A stretch of 61,575 bases of DNA from assembly GCA_943788935.1 (NCBI GenBank), contig CALSSE010000028.1, positions 1 through 61,575 of the forward strand. The letters run 5' to 3'. Position 1 is the stretch's first letter; each line of letters begins with the position of its first letter. Below the pieces are notes generated by a model, which was not told the DNA's origin, ran no database searches, and saw only the letters and a program-made list of their open reading frames with translations. Positions 44,344-52,883 of this stretch are shown in pieces. The translations under genes and the position numbers were made by a program. This DNA is from an uncultured bacterium. GTDB lineage: Bacteria > Myxococcota_A > Bradymonadia > UBA7976 > VGTA01.

Positions 44344-45447
44344 ATGTCGATCTGTCCTCCAACGATTACTGCGCCAAACGCGAACCAGACCCCGAATGGA
44401 CTGGGGGAGAGACATATACGACTGCTCATATTCCTTCTATTCCTCTCGCATACAGCCTGTAGCTTTGACTCTCCCTCGGTAGGGCCTCTCTCCTCTTCAA
44501 GACTAAACCCCGACCAAATTAAAGGTAAAAAGAGAGGTTATCCGCTGCAGTTGAATCGTGGACAGCAGCGATTTCAACCCATAAAAACGCCTCAGCAACA
44601 GCTTCGAATAGAGGACTCTACTCTTCCCAAAACCCCTGAAGTGGCAGAGGTTAAAGTGAATCAGTTGAGCGTGGCTCGTGAGGTTAAAAACCGCAGAGCG
44701 ATTGGAGAAGCGGTGAGCTTCCCCCATAATATAGGGTCGATATGGAGCCTAGCAGAGGTCTATGCCGAAGGCGGGGCTGCGGAGCTTGAGATGAGGTGGT
44801 GGAGAGAGGATAGAAAGGTCAGTGAGAGTCCATTTTTAGTCTCTGAGGGCCTACGGTGGAGAGAATGGAGCAAGCTCAACGTTAAACCGACCGAGAGTGG
44901 TGAGTGGAGGGTTGAGATCTATCAACCGAGCATCTCAAAGGTGCTCATGAATAAGCGATTTGTCATCGAGGCTCCTACCAATAGGTTACTCTCAAAGGCC
45001 AGTCCTCAAAATAAAAATGTAGCGAAGATGGGTAGCGCTCGGTCGCCATCAACGTCTATGGATGAAGCGCAGAGTACACCTGATAAAGCGAATGCGAAAA
45101 CCGAGCGTACAACACACCTCGAGCTGAGTATCAATAGCTTGACAATCGCTAAACACGTCAAACGAAGACGCCCAATCAGCACCGGGTATCGCTTCACTAT
45201 TAATGATGAGCGATTGTGGGGTTATATCGAGGTAAGTAACCTTCACCAGCCCTCTCAAGTATTTATGGAGTGGTATCGAGAAGGAGAGCTTCGAAGCCGA
45301 TTAAAGGTACGGGTCGGGATCAGCAAGCGTTGGCGAACGTGGAGTTGGCAGAGGCTAAGCGTTGGAGACGCTGGGCAATGGACCGTTAAGGTGATCTCTG
45401 CTACAGGTGAAATGCTCGCTGAAACTCAGTTTATTGTCTCAGACTAG
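44344..45447 (+). CDS. Exported protein with two DUF2914 domains
   Basis: 367 residues. The N-terminus has a hydrophobic stretch (LLIFLLFLSHTAC, Cys39) that may be a lipoprotein signal, although His at -3 is unusual. Two copies of a DUF2914-like domain follow, at about 103-206 and 266-366. Copy 1 reads LSVAREVKNRRAIGEAVSF ... LEMRWWREDRKV ... WREWSKLNV ... GEWRVEIY. Copy 2 reads LTIAKHVKRRRPISTGYRF ... FMEWYREGEL ... WRTWSWQRL ... GQWTVKVI. DUF2914 is a beta-sandwich of unknown function usually found once per protein behind a membrane anchor. The linker between copies is polar. Preceded by 180 bp without a clear promoter and convergent with the motB-like gene. Confidence 0.75.
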   Translation: MSICPPTITAPNANQTPNGLGERHIRLLIFLLFLSHTACSFDSPSVGPLSSSRLNPDQIKGKKRGYPLQLNRGQQRFQPIKTPQQQLRIEDSTLPKTPEVAEVKVNQLSVAREVKNRRAIGEAVSFPHNIGSIWSLAEVYAEGGAAELEMRWWREDRKVSESPFLVSEGLRWREWSKLNVKPTESGEWRVEIYQPSISKVLMNKRFVIEAPTNRLLSKASPQNKNVAKMGSARSPSTSMDEAQSTPDKANAKTERTTHLELSINSLTIAKHVKRRRPISTGYRFTINDERLWGYIEVSNLHQPSQVFMEWYREGELRSRLKVRVGISKRWRTWSWQRLSVGDAGQWTVKVISATGEMLAETQFIVSD

Positions 45448-45450
45448 CCT

Positions 45451-45491
45451 CACTTTACCGCCTCAGGCTTAGCGCACTTTACCGCCTCAGG
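45451..45491. repeat. 17-bp direct repeat between convergent genes
   Basis: CACTTTACCGCCTCAGG occurs at 45451-45467 and 45475-45491, with 24-bp periodicity, filling the gap between the DUF2914 and MotB-like stops. Confidence 0.8.
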
Positions 45492-45497
45492 TTCACC

Positions 45498-46247
45498 TCA
45501 CTCTACTCCTTGCTCGACAGACTTCCACTCCGCGCTCGGGCGTGTATAAAACTGAACCTCAACTCGGCGGTTTCGTCTACGTGAGCGTTCACTCATATTT
45601 GACGTAATCGGCCGGTTAGGACCAAAGGGGACAGACTCAAAACGAGCCGCGGGGAGACGCTCAGAAGTGCTCATCAGATACTTGATCAAGGCCACTGATC
45701 TAGAGGCTGACAAGTGGTCATTTGAGGCGAATTGCGCTGTTTTAATCGGGATGTTGTCAGTAAAAGCCATCACTCTCACTTGAGCTGATTTATTGTACTT
45801 GAGCTTCTTGGCGACGTCATCAAGCATCGGCCAAACCTCAGGCTTGATATCAGCGCTACCACTCTCAAACATCGACTCATAAGGGATGGTCATTAAGACG
45901 CCCTGCATATTTTGATCGACCTGAATATCAACCTTACCCGAAGGAGATCGAGTCTCTTGGCGAGCGACGATATTTTTCATATCATCGAGCACTTCTGAGG
46001 CATTAAACGGTAAAGAATTATTCTGCATGACCGGGCTACGACCATCTTCAAAAGTTTGCTGTGGTGTCACATTGTCTACACCAAAAGCCTTCTTCATCGA
46101 TAAAGCGAACACCTTGAATTTACTCTTCTCAAGCTTAGCGAAGGAGAGTAGTAGGATAAAAAAGGTCAACAACAGAGACATCATATCTCCAAAGGTGACG
46201 ACCCATCCGGGGGCTCCGGGTTCGCATTTGACTTCCTCATCATCCAT
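45498..46247 (-). CDS. MotB-like stator protein with canonical OmpA domain
   Basis: 249 residues. After a short acidic N-terminus, GAPGWVVTFGDMMSLLLTF leads into one membrane helix; Asp21 is the conserved ion-carrying Asp of MotB-type stators. The periplasmic part (about 95-240) is an OmpA-like peptidoglycan-binding domain: MFESGSADIKPEVWPMLDDV, VRVMAFTDNIP, DHLSASRSVALIKYLM and SERSRRRNRRVEVQFY, with the expected Asp and Arg for diaminopimelate binding. It is the third gene of a minus-strand operon behind MotA and a second MotB-like protein, 76 bp after the latter. The membrane sequence is nearly identical in the two paralogues, indicating duplication. Confidence 0.9.
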   Translation of the reverse strand: MDDEEVKCEPGAPGWVVTFGDMMSLLLTFFILLLSFAKLEKSKFKVFALSMKKAFGVDNVTPQQTFEDGRSPVMQNNSLPFNASEVLDDMKNIVARQETRSPSGKVDIQVDQNMQGVLMTIPYESMFESGSADIKPEVWPMLDDVAKKLKYNKSAQVRVMAFTDNIPIKTAQFASNDHLSASRSVALIKYLMSTSERLPAARFESVPFGPNRPITSNMSERSRRRNRRVEVQFYTRPSAEWKSVEQGVE

Positions 46248-46296
46248 CGAGGCGTCCTCCTATTATGCCTATTATGCCTAAGCGCTATTGACGCTA

Positions 46297-46335
46297 ATTA
46301 TCTTGGTAAATTATCTTGGTAAACTATCTTGGTAA
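46297..46335. repeat. 13-bp tandem repeat, three copies, covering a stop codon
   Basis: ATTATCTTGGTAA, ATTATCTTGGTAA and ACTATCTTGGTAA at 46297, 46310 and 46323. The third copy contains the stop of the MotB-like gene at 46324 (minus strand). Confidence 0.9.
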
Positions 46336-47139
46336 ATTCAGGTCTTGTGGGGGGGTCATATAGACAAACTCCACTGTTGAATTAGAGAGTTTCTTACGCT
46401 CTGGACTGCTTATGAAGGCGGCTGGGGCTATCCCTCTACCTACAGGTGCTAAGCTCGAAGGGCTCACCTTCCCTTCATTCTGCATGTAGGTAGAGAGAGA
46501 TATCGCTTGATAAGCGGTTAAGAGCCAATAATCACACCCTCCATTACGCAGGAAGCTACGATCACACTTGGATCCATTCGTCGCTCGTACCTCAATGGAG
46601 AGCTCTTTATCGGACATAATCTCTCTTGCTTGAACCGCGAGGAGATCAAGCATGGGATAAATCCTCGGCCGAATCTGATCAGTACCAGGAAGGAAGACAT
46701 CATCAGCAGGCAATGAAACCTTGACGTCATTAGCCTGCACCAACATCTCGAGGGCTCGTTTGGTTTGATCGTTGATGGAGGTGGCGTTGATCTGATTCAT
46801 CAAACGACGAACTTCTTCACCGGCCGAGTTTGGCCGACGAGAGTTTTTGTTCATCTTCTGAGTGATCTTAATCATCGTATCACGCTTAGGAATACGCTGT
46901 TTATCGGTTTTCGAGATCACACCAAAGCCTTCTTTGAGTACACCTGAGAGCTTATCGAACTGAACTCGATCGAGGGTCGCGAACGACAAGAGAAGAATGA
47001 AGAAAGTGAGCAACAGAGACATCATATCGCCAAAGGTCACTACCCAACCGGGCGCTCCCTGTTCGCAGACGACTTCTTCTTTTAGCTCATCTTCCTCTTC
47101 GATCAGCTCTTCTTCAGGACCTTTTGCTTCTTCAGCCAC
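46324..47139 (-). CDS. Second MotB-like stator protein with degenerate OmpA domain
   Basis: 271 residues. The N-terminus is extremely acidic (residues 3-23), then EQGAPGWVVTFGDMMSLLLT with Asp38 as the likely ion-binding residue. The plug/linker region is basic (KTDKQRIPKRDTMIKITQKM). The periplasmic domain keeps the OmpA outline (VFLPGTDQIRPRIYPMLDLL, AYQAISLSTYMQNEG) but lacks the Arg pair of NRRVEV (here NSTVEFVY). It also inserts a segment with two Cys (KCDRSFLRNGGCDYW) that could form a disulfide. It sits 10 bp after motA and upstream of the canonical MotB-like gene, so three stator proteins are made together. It may have lost or changed peptidoglycan binding. Confidence 0.88.
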   Translation of the reverse strand: MAEEAKGPEEELIEEEDELKEEVVCEQGAPGWVVTFGDMMSLLLTFFILLLSFATLDRVQFDKLSGVLKEGFGVISKTDKQRIPKRDTMIKITQKMNKNSRRPNSAGEEVRRLMNQINATSINDQTKRALEMLVQANDVKVSLPADDVFLPGTDQIRPRIYPMLDLLAVQAREIMSDKELSIEVRATNGSKCDRSFLRNGGCDYWLLTAYQAISLSTYMQNEGKVSPSSLAPVGRGIAPAAFISSPERKKLSNSTVEFVYMTPPQDLNLPR

Positions 47140-47149
47140 GAGTCATGCC

Positions 47150-47932
47150 TCACGTATTCATTTGTAGAGCGTCACGCTCTGCAGGTGAGACGAAGCTGTA
47201 AAGTGCCTCTTCAAGCATACGAGGGTTTTCACCGCGGTTAATTCCCACGATCCCCTCGACCATCAACAACTTTAGGTCAAACTCTTCACTGCTATGATCA
47301 GCAAGTTTATCCTTAAGCGGAATCGCGAAGAGGTTAGCGATGACCGCTCCGTATAAAGTCGTCAAGATAGCTACCGCCATCGCAGGTCCGATACTCTTTG
47401 GATCGTCCATATTAGCGAGCATGTTCACTAGACCAACCAAGGTACCGACCATACCAAAGGCGGGCGCTGATACTTCGATCGCGCTGAGGACGTCCTGTCC
47501 CGACTCATGGCGAGCCTTCATGTATTGAACCTCTTTGAGAAGGATTCCTTTGATCTGATCGGTCTCGGCACCGTCAACACAGTAGTTGATCCCCTTGCTC
47601 ATGAAGGGGTCCTCGATGGTAACACGCTCAAGGGCCAAGAGCCCATCTTTACGAGCGATCTGGGCGAGCTGTACAAATTCTTTAATCACCTCTGATGAGT
47701 TAGGGATGCTGAAAAAGAATGTGTGCTTGATGATTCCGAAAACACCAAAAGTGTCTTTGATCGTGTAGCGTATGAAGAGTGTCGAGATAGTTCCACCGAA
47801 AACGATGAGCACCGAGGGGGCGTTCCAAAAGAGTAATAAGTTTTCGGTTTTAATCGAGAAACCATCAAGAACGATCGCGAGTAAAATAAAGAATGTGCCG
47901 AGCAATAGCCCCACAAGTGTGTTAATATCCAT
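47150..47932 (-). CDS. motA: MotA/TolQ/ExbB-family stator channel protein (MotA type)
   Basis: 260 residues with four membrane helices in the MotA layout: two near the N-terminus (TLVGLLLGTFFILLAIVLDG, WNAPSVLIVFGGTISTLFI), a long cytoplasmic part (EVIKEFVQLAQIARKDGLLALE), then two C-terminal helices (APAFGMVGTLVGLVNMLANM, AVAILTTLYGAVIANLFAIP). The end is the typical VEGIVGINRGENPRMLEEALYSF. The conserved Pro residues of the motor-contact region are present. It forms the ion channel with MotB proteins (MotA5B2 in known stators). First gene of a three-gene operon. No flagellar genes lie in the window, so it may drive a flagellum or another rotary system such as gliding machinery. Confidence 0.92.
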   Translation of the reverse strand: MDINTLVGLLLGTFFILLAIVLDGFSIKTENLLLFWNAPSVLIVFGGTISTLFIRYTIKDTFGVFGIIKHTFFFSIPNSSEVIKEFVQLAQIARKDGLLALERVTIEDPFMSKGINYCVDGAETDQIKGILLKEVQYMKARHESGQDVLSAIEVSAPAFGMVGTLVGLVNMLANMDDPKSIGPAMAVAILTTLYGAVIANLFAIPLKDKLADHSSEEFDLKLLMVEGIVGINRGENPRMLEEALYSFVSPAERDALQMNT

Positions 47933-48224
47933 CTCTTAAATCTTCCTTGTAGCCGAGACGATCTTAGGTGAGTTTGTACCGATTGAAGCATGATTTGTGC
48001 GCAGTGTAAACAAAGCTCTCAACAAGAGTGGATACATTTATATTTTCTTTCGCTTAGATGATGGCTAACAATACCTAGATTATGAGGTTTTATAAACTTT
48101 TACGGACGCAAAAGAATCTTCTATCCTTATCAGACAACCACTCTGAATCGACTTGCGGTGTACACCTGTGATTGTTTCATGATAGAGCTTTACACATTTT
48201 TCACTTCACCGCTCGGAGAATAAC

Positions 48225-49220
48225 ATGAAGTTAGCAACTTTAAATGATGGATCAAGAGATGGCTCACTCTTATTGTTATCGGGAGACCTGCGTATGGCGA
48301 TCTCTCCTCACGATCAGGACAATACGCTTCCTCAGACGGCCCAAGGCCTCATGGATCAGTGGAGCGATCACGAAGACAAGCTCCGCGAGCTTAGCGGTCA
48401 GCTTAATCGTGGAGAGATCGATGGCGCTTTCCAAGTGGACCATGATCGACTCCACAGTCTCCTCCCTCGTGCCTATGGTTGGATTGATGGGAGCGCTTAC
48501 ATCAATCACATCGTATTGGTGCGTAAGGCCCGTGGAGCAGAGCCACCAGCGACTCTAGAAACCGACCCTCTCGTCTATCAAGGGGGATCTGATACCTTCC
48601 TCGCTCCGCGGGCCGATATCCCTCTCGCCAACCTTGAGTGGGGGTGTGACTTTGAGTCCGAAATCGCGGTGGTCTTAGATGACACGCCGCAAGGAGTCAG
48701 CGCTGATGACGTCGGCCGCTACATCAAGTTAGTGATGCTCTGTAACGATGTCTCATTGCGTAATCTCATCCCCCCAGAGCTCGCCAAGGGCTTTGGTTTT
48801 GTGACCTCTAAGCCCTCTTCCGCCTTTAGCCCCTGCGCGGTGACACCCGATGAGCTTGGCGATCACTGGCAAGATGGTCGACTTCATCTCCCTCTGCTCA
48901 CCCAGCTCAATGGTGAGCGTTTCGGAGACCCCGACGCCGGACCGGAGATGCATTTTAGTTTTCATGACATCATCGCCCATCTATGCAAAAGTCGAAGTCT
49001 CAGCGCAGGGACGATTATAGGTAGTGGCACTATCAGCAATAAGGATCGCAGTCGCGGCTCTTCATGTCTCGCTGAGAAACGAATGATTGAGAAGATTGAC
49101 ACCGGAGTCTTCTCTACTCCATTTCTGCAATATGGTGACCAAGTCAAGATCGAGATGCTACTCCCCAACGGTGAGAGTATCTTTGGCTCAATCGAGCAGA
49201 CTGTCGTCCCTCATCAATGA
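48225..49220 (+). CDS. Fumarylacetoacetate hydrolase (FAH) family enzyme
   Basis: 331 residues, ATG with CGGAGAA upstream. Landmarks: LLPRAYGWIDGSAYINHI, a metal-binding acidic motif WGCDFESEIAVVLDD (family D.E.EL..V), GRYIKLVMLCNDVSLRNLI, KGFGFVTSKPSSAFSPCAVT, RSLSAGTIIGSGTISNKD (family G..L..GD.I.TGTP.G) and FLQYGDQVKIEMLLPNGESI. These identify the FAH superfamily (C-C bond hydrolases, decarboxylases and related enzymes of aromatic catabolism). In length and N-terminal region it resembles full-length fumarylacetoacetate hydrolase-like proteins of myxobacteria more than short YcgM types. Substrate uncertain; tyrosine degradation is possible. No pathway neighbours. The 292-bp gap before it shows no clear element. 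Confidence 0.88.
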   Translation: MKLATLNDGSRDGSLLLLSGDLRMAISPHDQDNTLPQTAQGLMDQWSDHEDKLRELSGQLNRGEIDGAFQVDHDRLHSLLPRAYGWIDGSAYINHIVLVRKARGAEPPATLETDPLVYQGGSDTFLAPRADIPLANLEWGCDFESEIAVVLDDTPQGVSADDVGRYIKLVMLCNDVSLRNLIPPELAKGFGFVTSKPSSAFSPCAVTPDELGDHWQDGRLHLPLLTQLNGERFGDPDAGPEMHFSFHDIIAHLCKSRSLSAGTIIGSGTISNKDRSRGSSCLAEKRMIEKIDTGVFSTPFLQYGDQVKIEMLLPNGESIFGSIEQTVVPHQ

Positions 49221-49403
49221 CTCGCTGAGATGACTCAAAGGGTCTAGTGAGCGATAAGAAACTTTAGCTCTTCCATCGCTTATCACTTGATCTAGGGATC
49301 TTCGTCAGACATCTTCTAGGCTTAAAGTTAACGATCAGATGATCTAACTGACGCTCTGCTAGAGCGGCGATGACATCTGTTAAACTCGTCGAGGAGGTGT
49401 CTC

Positions 49404-52400
49404 TTGAGTTGGAATGACAACATCACAGCAAATCGGACCTATCGAGGGTCTTATCTATCCACTTGGCTAGGTGGACTCATCGCTTTTAGCTGCCTGACGA
49501 TGGGCTGCGACGATGAACCCAATAGAGGCGGTGAGACCGGCGCCGGTGAGGTCAGTGCCGGTGAAGTTAGCGCTGGGGAGGTCAGCGCCGGGGAGGTCAG
49601 CGCCGGAGAGATCAGCGCCGGGGAGGTCAGCGCCGGGGAGATTACCGCTGGTGAAGAGACATCCCGCGCTCAAATAGAGGGCCTCGCCCTTGGTCGGTCA
49701 TTAACGATCCCCACCTTGAGCGCCCCCGTTGAGGTGGTCTTCACCGAGGGAATGGTCCCCAACATCTATGCCGAGAACGAAGCTGACCTCGGGCGAGCAC
49801 TAGGATATATCCTCGCTAGAGATCGCTATTTCAATATGGACCTACTCCGCCGCTTATCTCAGGGGAGGGTCAGCGAGCTCTTCGGCGACGCCGGGCTAGA
49901 CATCGATTTAGAGACGCTAGGCCTAGGCTCAAACTTGGTCACTGAACGCCTTGAGGCACACACTTCAGAGAGAACCAAGACCTACCTCTCTGCGGTCGCT
50001 GAGGGAGTAAATGCATATATCGAGGCGGTGCGTAATGGAGAAGAGGAGCCCCCGAGTGAATTTAAGCTCGCCGCTCCGCTCTTTGGAACACAAGCCATCG
50101 AGCTCATGACCCCTTGGACGCTCACTGACATCATCAGTATGGCGACCTCTATCCTCTATCAAACTAACTTTGAAGACAAAGACATCTCCGCGACAGCGCG
50201 CTTCCTCGCTCTAGAAGAGATCTATGGCGAAGACTCTGATCGACGAGCAGCGTTTATCCAAGATGTAGCGCTGAATATGACCCCACCTCTCAATGGAAAC
50301 ACCGCCCAACCCACTCCGACGTGGGGTGAGGGTAGCCCTTGGCTTATGGATAGCGAGACCGCAGGCGAGACCGCAGGCGAGACCGCAGGCGAGACCGCAG
50401 GTGAGACCGCAGGTGAGACCGCAGGCGAGACCGCAGGCGAGACCGCAGGCGAGACCGCAGGCGATACAGATAACGAGTCCGCAGGAGAGACCGCCGGTGA
50501 GCAAGTACCTGATGATAAGATCGGAGAGGAGCGAGGGCTCTCCCCTTCATCGGCGCGCTCTCTTACCCTCCCAACTCAGTCTCCGCTGATTCACCAAATA
50601 AGCCGGGCTCGACTAGAGCGATTAAGGACTCGGCTCGCTCGACGTCATGGCTGGTTTGGGAGAGATCATGAAAAGGGCTTCGGTTCCAATGCTTGGGCAG
50701 CAAATCAACAAGCAACGAACGCGGGTTCGATCGTCTCCGGAGATGGACATTTACAGCTCTCGATCCCCTCTATTATGTACCAAGTCGGACTCAATACCAG
50801 GGCTCTTGGCGGCGGTGAGATTCATCAAAAAGGGCTCTTAATCGCCGCCATCCCAGTGATGGCGGTCGGCACTAATGGCGACGTCGCTTGGTCACAGGTA
50901 AACCCTGTAGTAGATGTTACCGATTGGTATGTAGAGAAGATTCAGCTCGATGAGAGCGGAGTTCCGAGCGCAAGTTTTTTCCAAAACGAGTGGCGTCCGC
51001 TCAACACTCGTGAAGAAGTGGTAGATGTCGCGGGGCGAGCCCTGCTCGGGAGTGAGGCTCGACAGGTCACTTGGAATAACTTCTTAACCTTTGACGGGCG
51101 ATGGATCATCGAGATAGAGGGCCGAGAGCTCGGCGCCGATGAAGAGCCCGCTCCCGAAGAGTATGTCGCCACCTTATTGGGGGCTCGCATCGTCCCCGAA
51201 GACACAGATGGTGACGGTGATATCACCGCCATCAGCTTCGATTATACTGCGTTTGACGCCTCCGCCTTTGTAGACGCGCTCTTTCATTTAGGTCTCACTA
51301 AAGATATGGCTGAATTTGAGCAGCAGACTAAACGTCTCATCGGTGGTGGACTTTTCAGCGCCGCCGGCGACCGCGAGGGGCATGTTCTGTACACAAGTTA
51401 TCAAGCCATCCCGTGTCGCTCCTATCTAGAGCGTGATCAACAAGGGCTCTTCAAGCCTGGCCAGTCCCCTATGGCTCTCCTCGATGGGACTAAAGTCGGG
51501 GGGTTCACAATGGTCAGCGATGAAGAGGGCTACATTGATGAATCTCAGAACAGCGACCCCTATCGCTGCGTTATCCCTCACGATCAGATGCCCCGGGCTC
51601 TCGACCCGGTGACCGGATTTGTGGCGACCGCGAATAATGACCCTCAAGGCTTTGCTGACGATGGCCGGGTCGATAATGACCCCTGGTATATTGGGGGTCC
51701 TTGGACACCATTCCGCCAAAGCACCATCACTCGTGCTCTCGATGCAGAGTTAGATAACGGCGCTATCACCATCGAGAGCATGAAGCGCATCCACGCGAAT
51801 AATGATTCACGCATCGGTGAGCTGTTCACCGCTCATCTCCTCACCGCGATCACCCAAGCAGAGTCTTGGGCGGATGAGGGCGTAGGGATAGGCGACCCTT
51901 CACGAGAAGCGACGGTCACTACTTTTAATGACCACCGCATTCGCATCCAAGAGGCGGCCACTCGACTCAGTGAGTGGGCGGAGAGGGGATATCAAGCGAA
52001 GTCAGGGGTAGAGACCTTTTATAATGTGGTCGATGAGACTCAACGCGCTGATGCTGTAGCCACCTCGATCTTTAACGCTTATTTCCGAGCGTTTCTTCCT
52101 CGAGTGTGGAGCGATGAAGCCGAGGGCTCAATCCCCTATGACGGGACTCGTCTCAAGATCTATGCCCTCGATCGTATGCTTCGCGGTCGCGGAGAAGACA
52201 ACCCCTTGGGACTCTCTTCGTGGTCTCCCACCTATAATGAATCCCTCTTCTTTGACCGACTTGACACCGCTGACCATGTAGAACGCAGCGAAGAGTTAAT
52301 GCTCAGCGCTTTAGTAGAGGCCTTAGATAGTCTCGCTCGAGAGCCTGCTAACTTCGGTGATGGTGGCTATGGCACCGATGATATGAACACTTGGCTCTGG

Positions 52401-52880
52401 GGACTACATCATATGGCGCGCTTTGAGTCACTCCTAGGCCCCTTCCTCGGCTCTGATGGCGCTTTTGGATCGATCCTCAACCGCTTCTCTGTCTCCACGA
52501 GTAAGCTCCCACTCGCTGATGATATCCCTGAAGATGACCTCCGCAGAGAGCTAGAGTGGTTCCCTCGCCATGGTGATCAGTGGGCAATCGACGCTGGAAA
52601 CCCTGGTTTTGGAGGGGGCTATACCTTCAGCAATGGGGCGGTCATGCGGATGACGATTCAGCTCAATGGGGACCGAGTGAGCGGATATAATATCATCCCA
52701 GCCGGTCAATCAGGACTAGAAGACAGTGATCACGCCTTTGACCAATTGAAGCTGTGGCTCGCCAATGAGGCCTACCCGATCCGTTATCACCTAGATGAGG
52801 TCATCGAGGGGGCGGTCACCCGTTGGCGCCTCAATCCAACCGCTAATGATCCCCAAGAGGGGGAAGAGAGCGAAGAGTAA
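49404..52880 (+). CDS. Penicillin-acylase-family lipoprotein (Ntn hydrolase) with repeat inserts
   Basis: 1,158 residues; TTG start after GAGGAGG. Signal peptide ending in the lipobox LTMGC, then a seven-unit GEVSA/GEISA tether (about residues 48-82). The penicillin amidase alpha-chain region starts at VEVVFTEGMVPNIYAENEAD and ALGYILARDRYFNMDLLRRL. Nine ETAG units (residues 318-353) and a polar stretch precede the autocleavage site KGFG/SNAWAANQ, with Ser428 as the predicted N-terminal nucleophile. The beta-chain has GDVAWSQVNPVVDVTDWY, a family 'ATANNDPQ' segment and FSNGAVMRMTIQLNGDRVSG near the end. The family hydrolyses amides such as penicillins and N-acyl-homoserine lactones. Being lipidated and tethered, it should act in the periplasm or at the surface. 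Substrate unknown; the repeat inserts are unusual. Confidence 0.9.
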   Translation: MSWNDNITANRTYRGSYLSTWLGGLIAFSCLTMGCDDEPNRGGETGAGEVSAGEVSAGEVSAGEVSAGEISAGEVSAGEITAGEETSRAQIEGLALGRSLTIPTLSAPVEVVFTEGMVPNIYAENEADLGRALGYILARDRYFNMDLLRRLSQGRVSELFGDAGLDIDLETLGLGSNLVTERLEAHTSERTKTYLSAVAEGVNAYIEAVRNGEEEPPSEFKLAAPLFGTQAIELMTPWTLTDIISMATSILYQTNFEDKDISATARFLALEEIYGEDSDRRAAFIQDVALNMTPPLNGNTAQPTPTWGEGSPWLMDSETAGETAGETAGETAGETAGETAGETAGETAGETAGDTDNESAGETAGEQVPDDKIGEERGLSPSSARSLTLPTQSPLIHQISRARLERLRTRLARRHGWFGRDHEKGFGSNAWAANQQATNAGSIVSGDGHLQLSIPSIMYQVGLNTRALGGGEIHQKGLLIAAIPVMAVGTNGDVAWSQVNPVVDVTDWYVEKIQLDESGVPSASFFQNEWRPLNTREEVVDVAGRALLGSEARQVTWNNFLTFDGRWIIEIEGRELGADEEPAPEEYVATLLGARIVPEDTDGDGDITAISFDYTAFDASAFVDALFHLGLTKDMAEFEQQTKRLIGGGLFSAAGDREGHVLYTSYQAIPCRSYLERDQQGLFKPGQSPMALLDGTKVGGFTMVSDEEGYIDESQNSDPYRCVIPHDQMPRALDPVTGFVATANNDPQGFADDGRVDNDPWYIGGPWTPFRQSTITRALDAELDNGAITIESMKRIHANNDSRIGELFTAHLLTAITQAESWADEGVGIGDPSREATVTTFNDHRIRIQEAATRLSEWAERGYQAKSGVETFYNVVDETQRADAVATSIFNAYFRAFLPRVWSDEAEGSIPYDGTRLKIYALDRMLRGRGEDNPLGLSSWSPTYNESLFFDRLDTADHVERSEELMLSALVEALDSLAREPANFGDGGYGTDDMNTWLWGLHHMARFESLLGPFLGSDGAFGSILNRFSVSTSKLPLADDIPEDDLRRELEWFPRHGDQWAIDAGNPGFGGGYTFSNGAVMRMTIQLNGDRVSGYNIIPAGQSGLEDSDHAFDQLKLWLANEAYPIRYHLDEVIEGAVTRWRLNPTANDPQEGEESEE
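49545..49649. repeat. 15-bp tandem repeat, seven copies (GEVSA units)
   Basis: Units like GGGGAGGTCAGCGCC encode GEVSA, GEISA or GEITA directly after the lipobox of the penicillin-acylase lipoprotein. Confidence 0.9.
50355..50462. repeat. 12-bp tandem repeat, nine copies (ETAG units)
   Basis: Nine copies of GAGACCGCAGGC (two with GGT) encode ETAG in the region before the predicted autocleavage site of the acylase. The near identity of copies indicates recent expansion. Confidence 0.95.
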
Positions 52881-52883
52881 AAG

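Noticed and set aside
45498..47932. TolQ/TolR or ExbB/ExbD-type transport energiser instead of a MotAB stator
   Set aside because: The channel protein has the four-helix MotA layout with its VEGIVGINRGENP end, and both partners have MotB-type TFGDMM helices with OmpA-like domains.
50211..50589. Open frames with ACGL and RPQA repeats around the ETAG repeat
   Set aside because: Other-frame readings of the 12-bp repeat inside the acylase gene.
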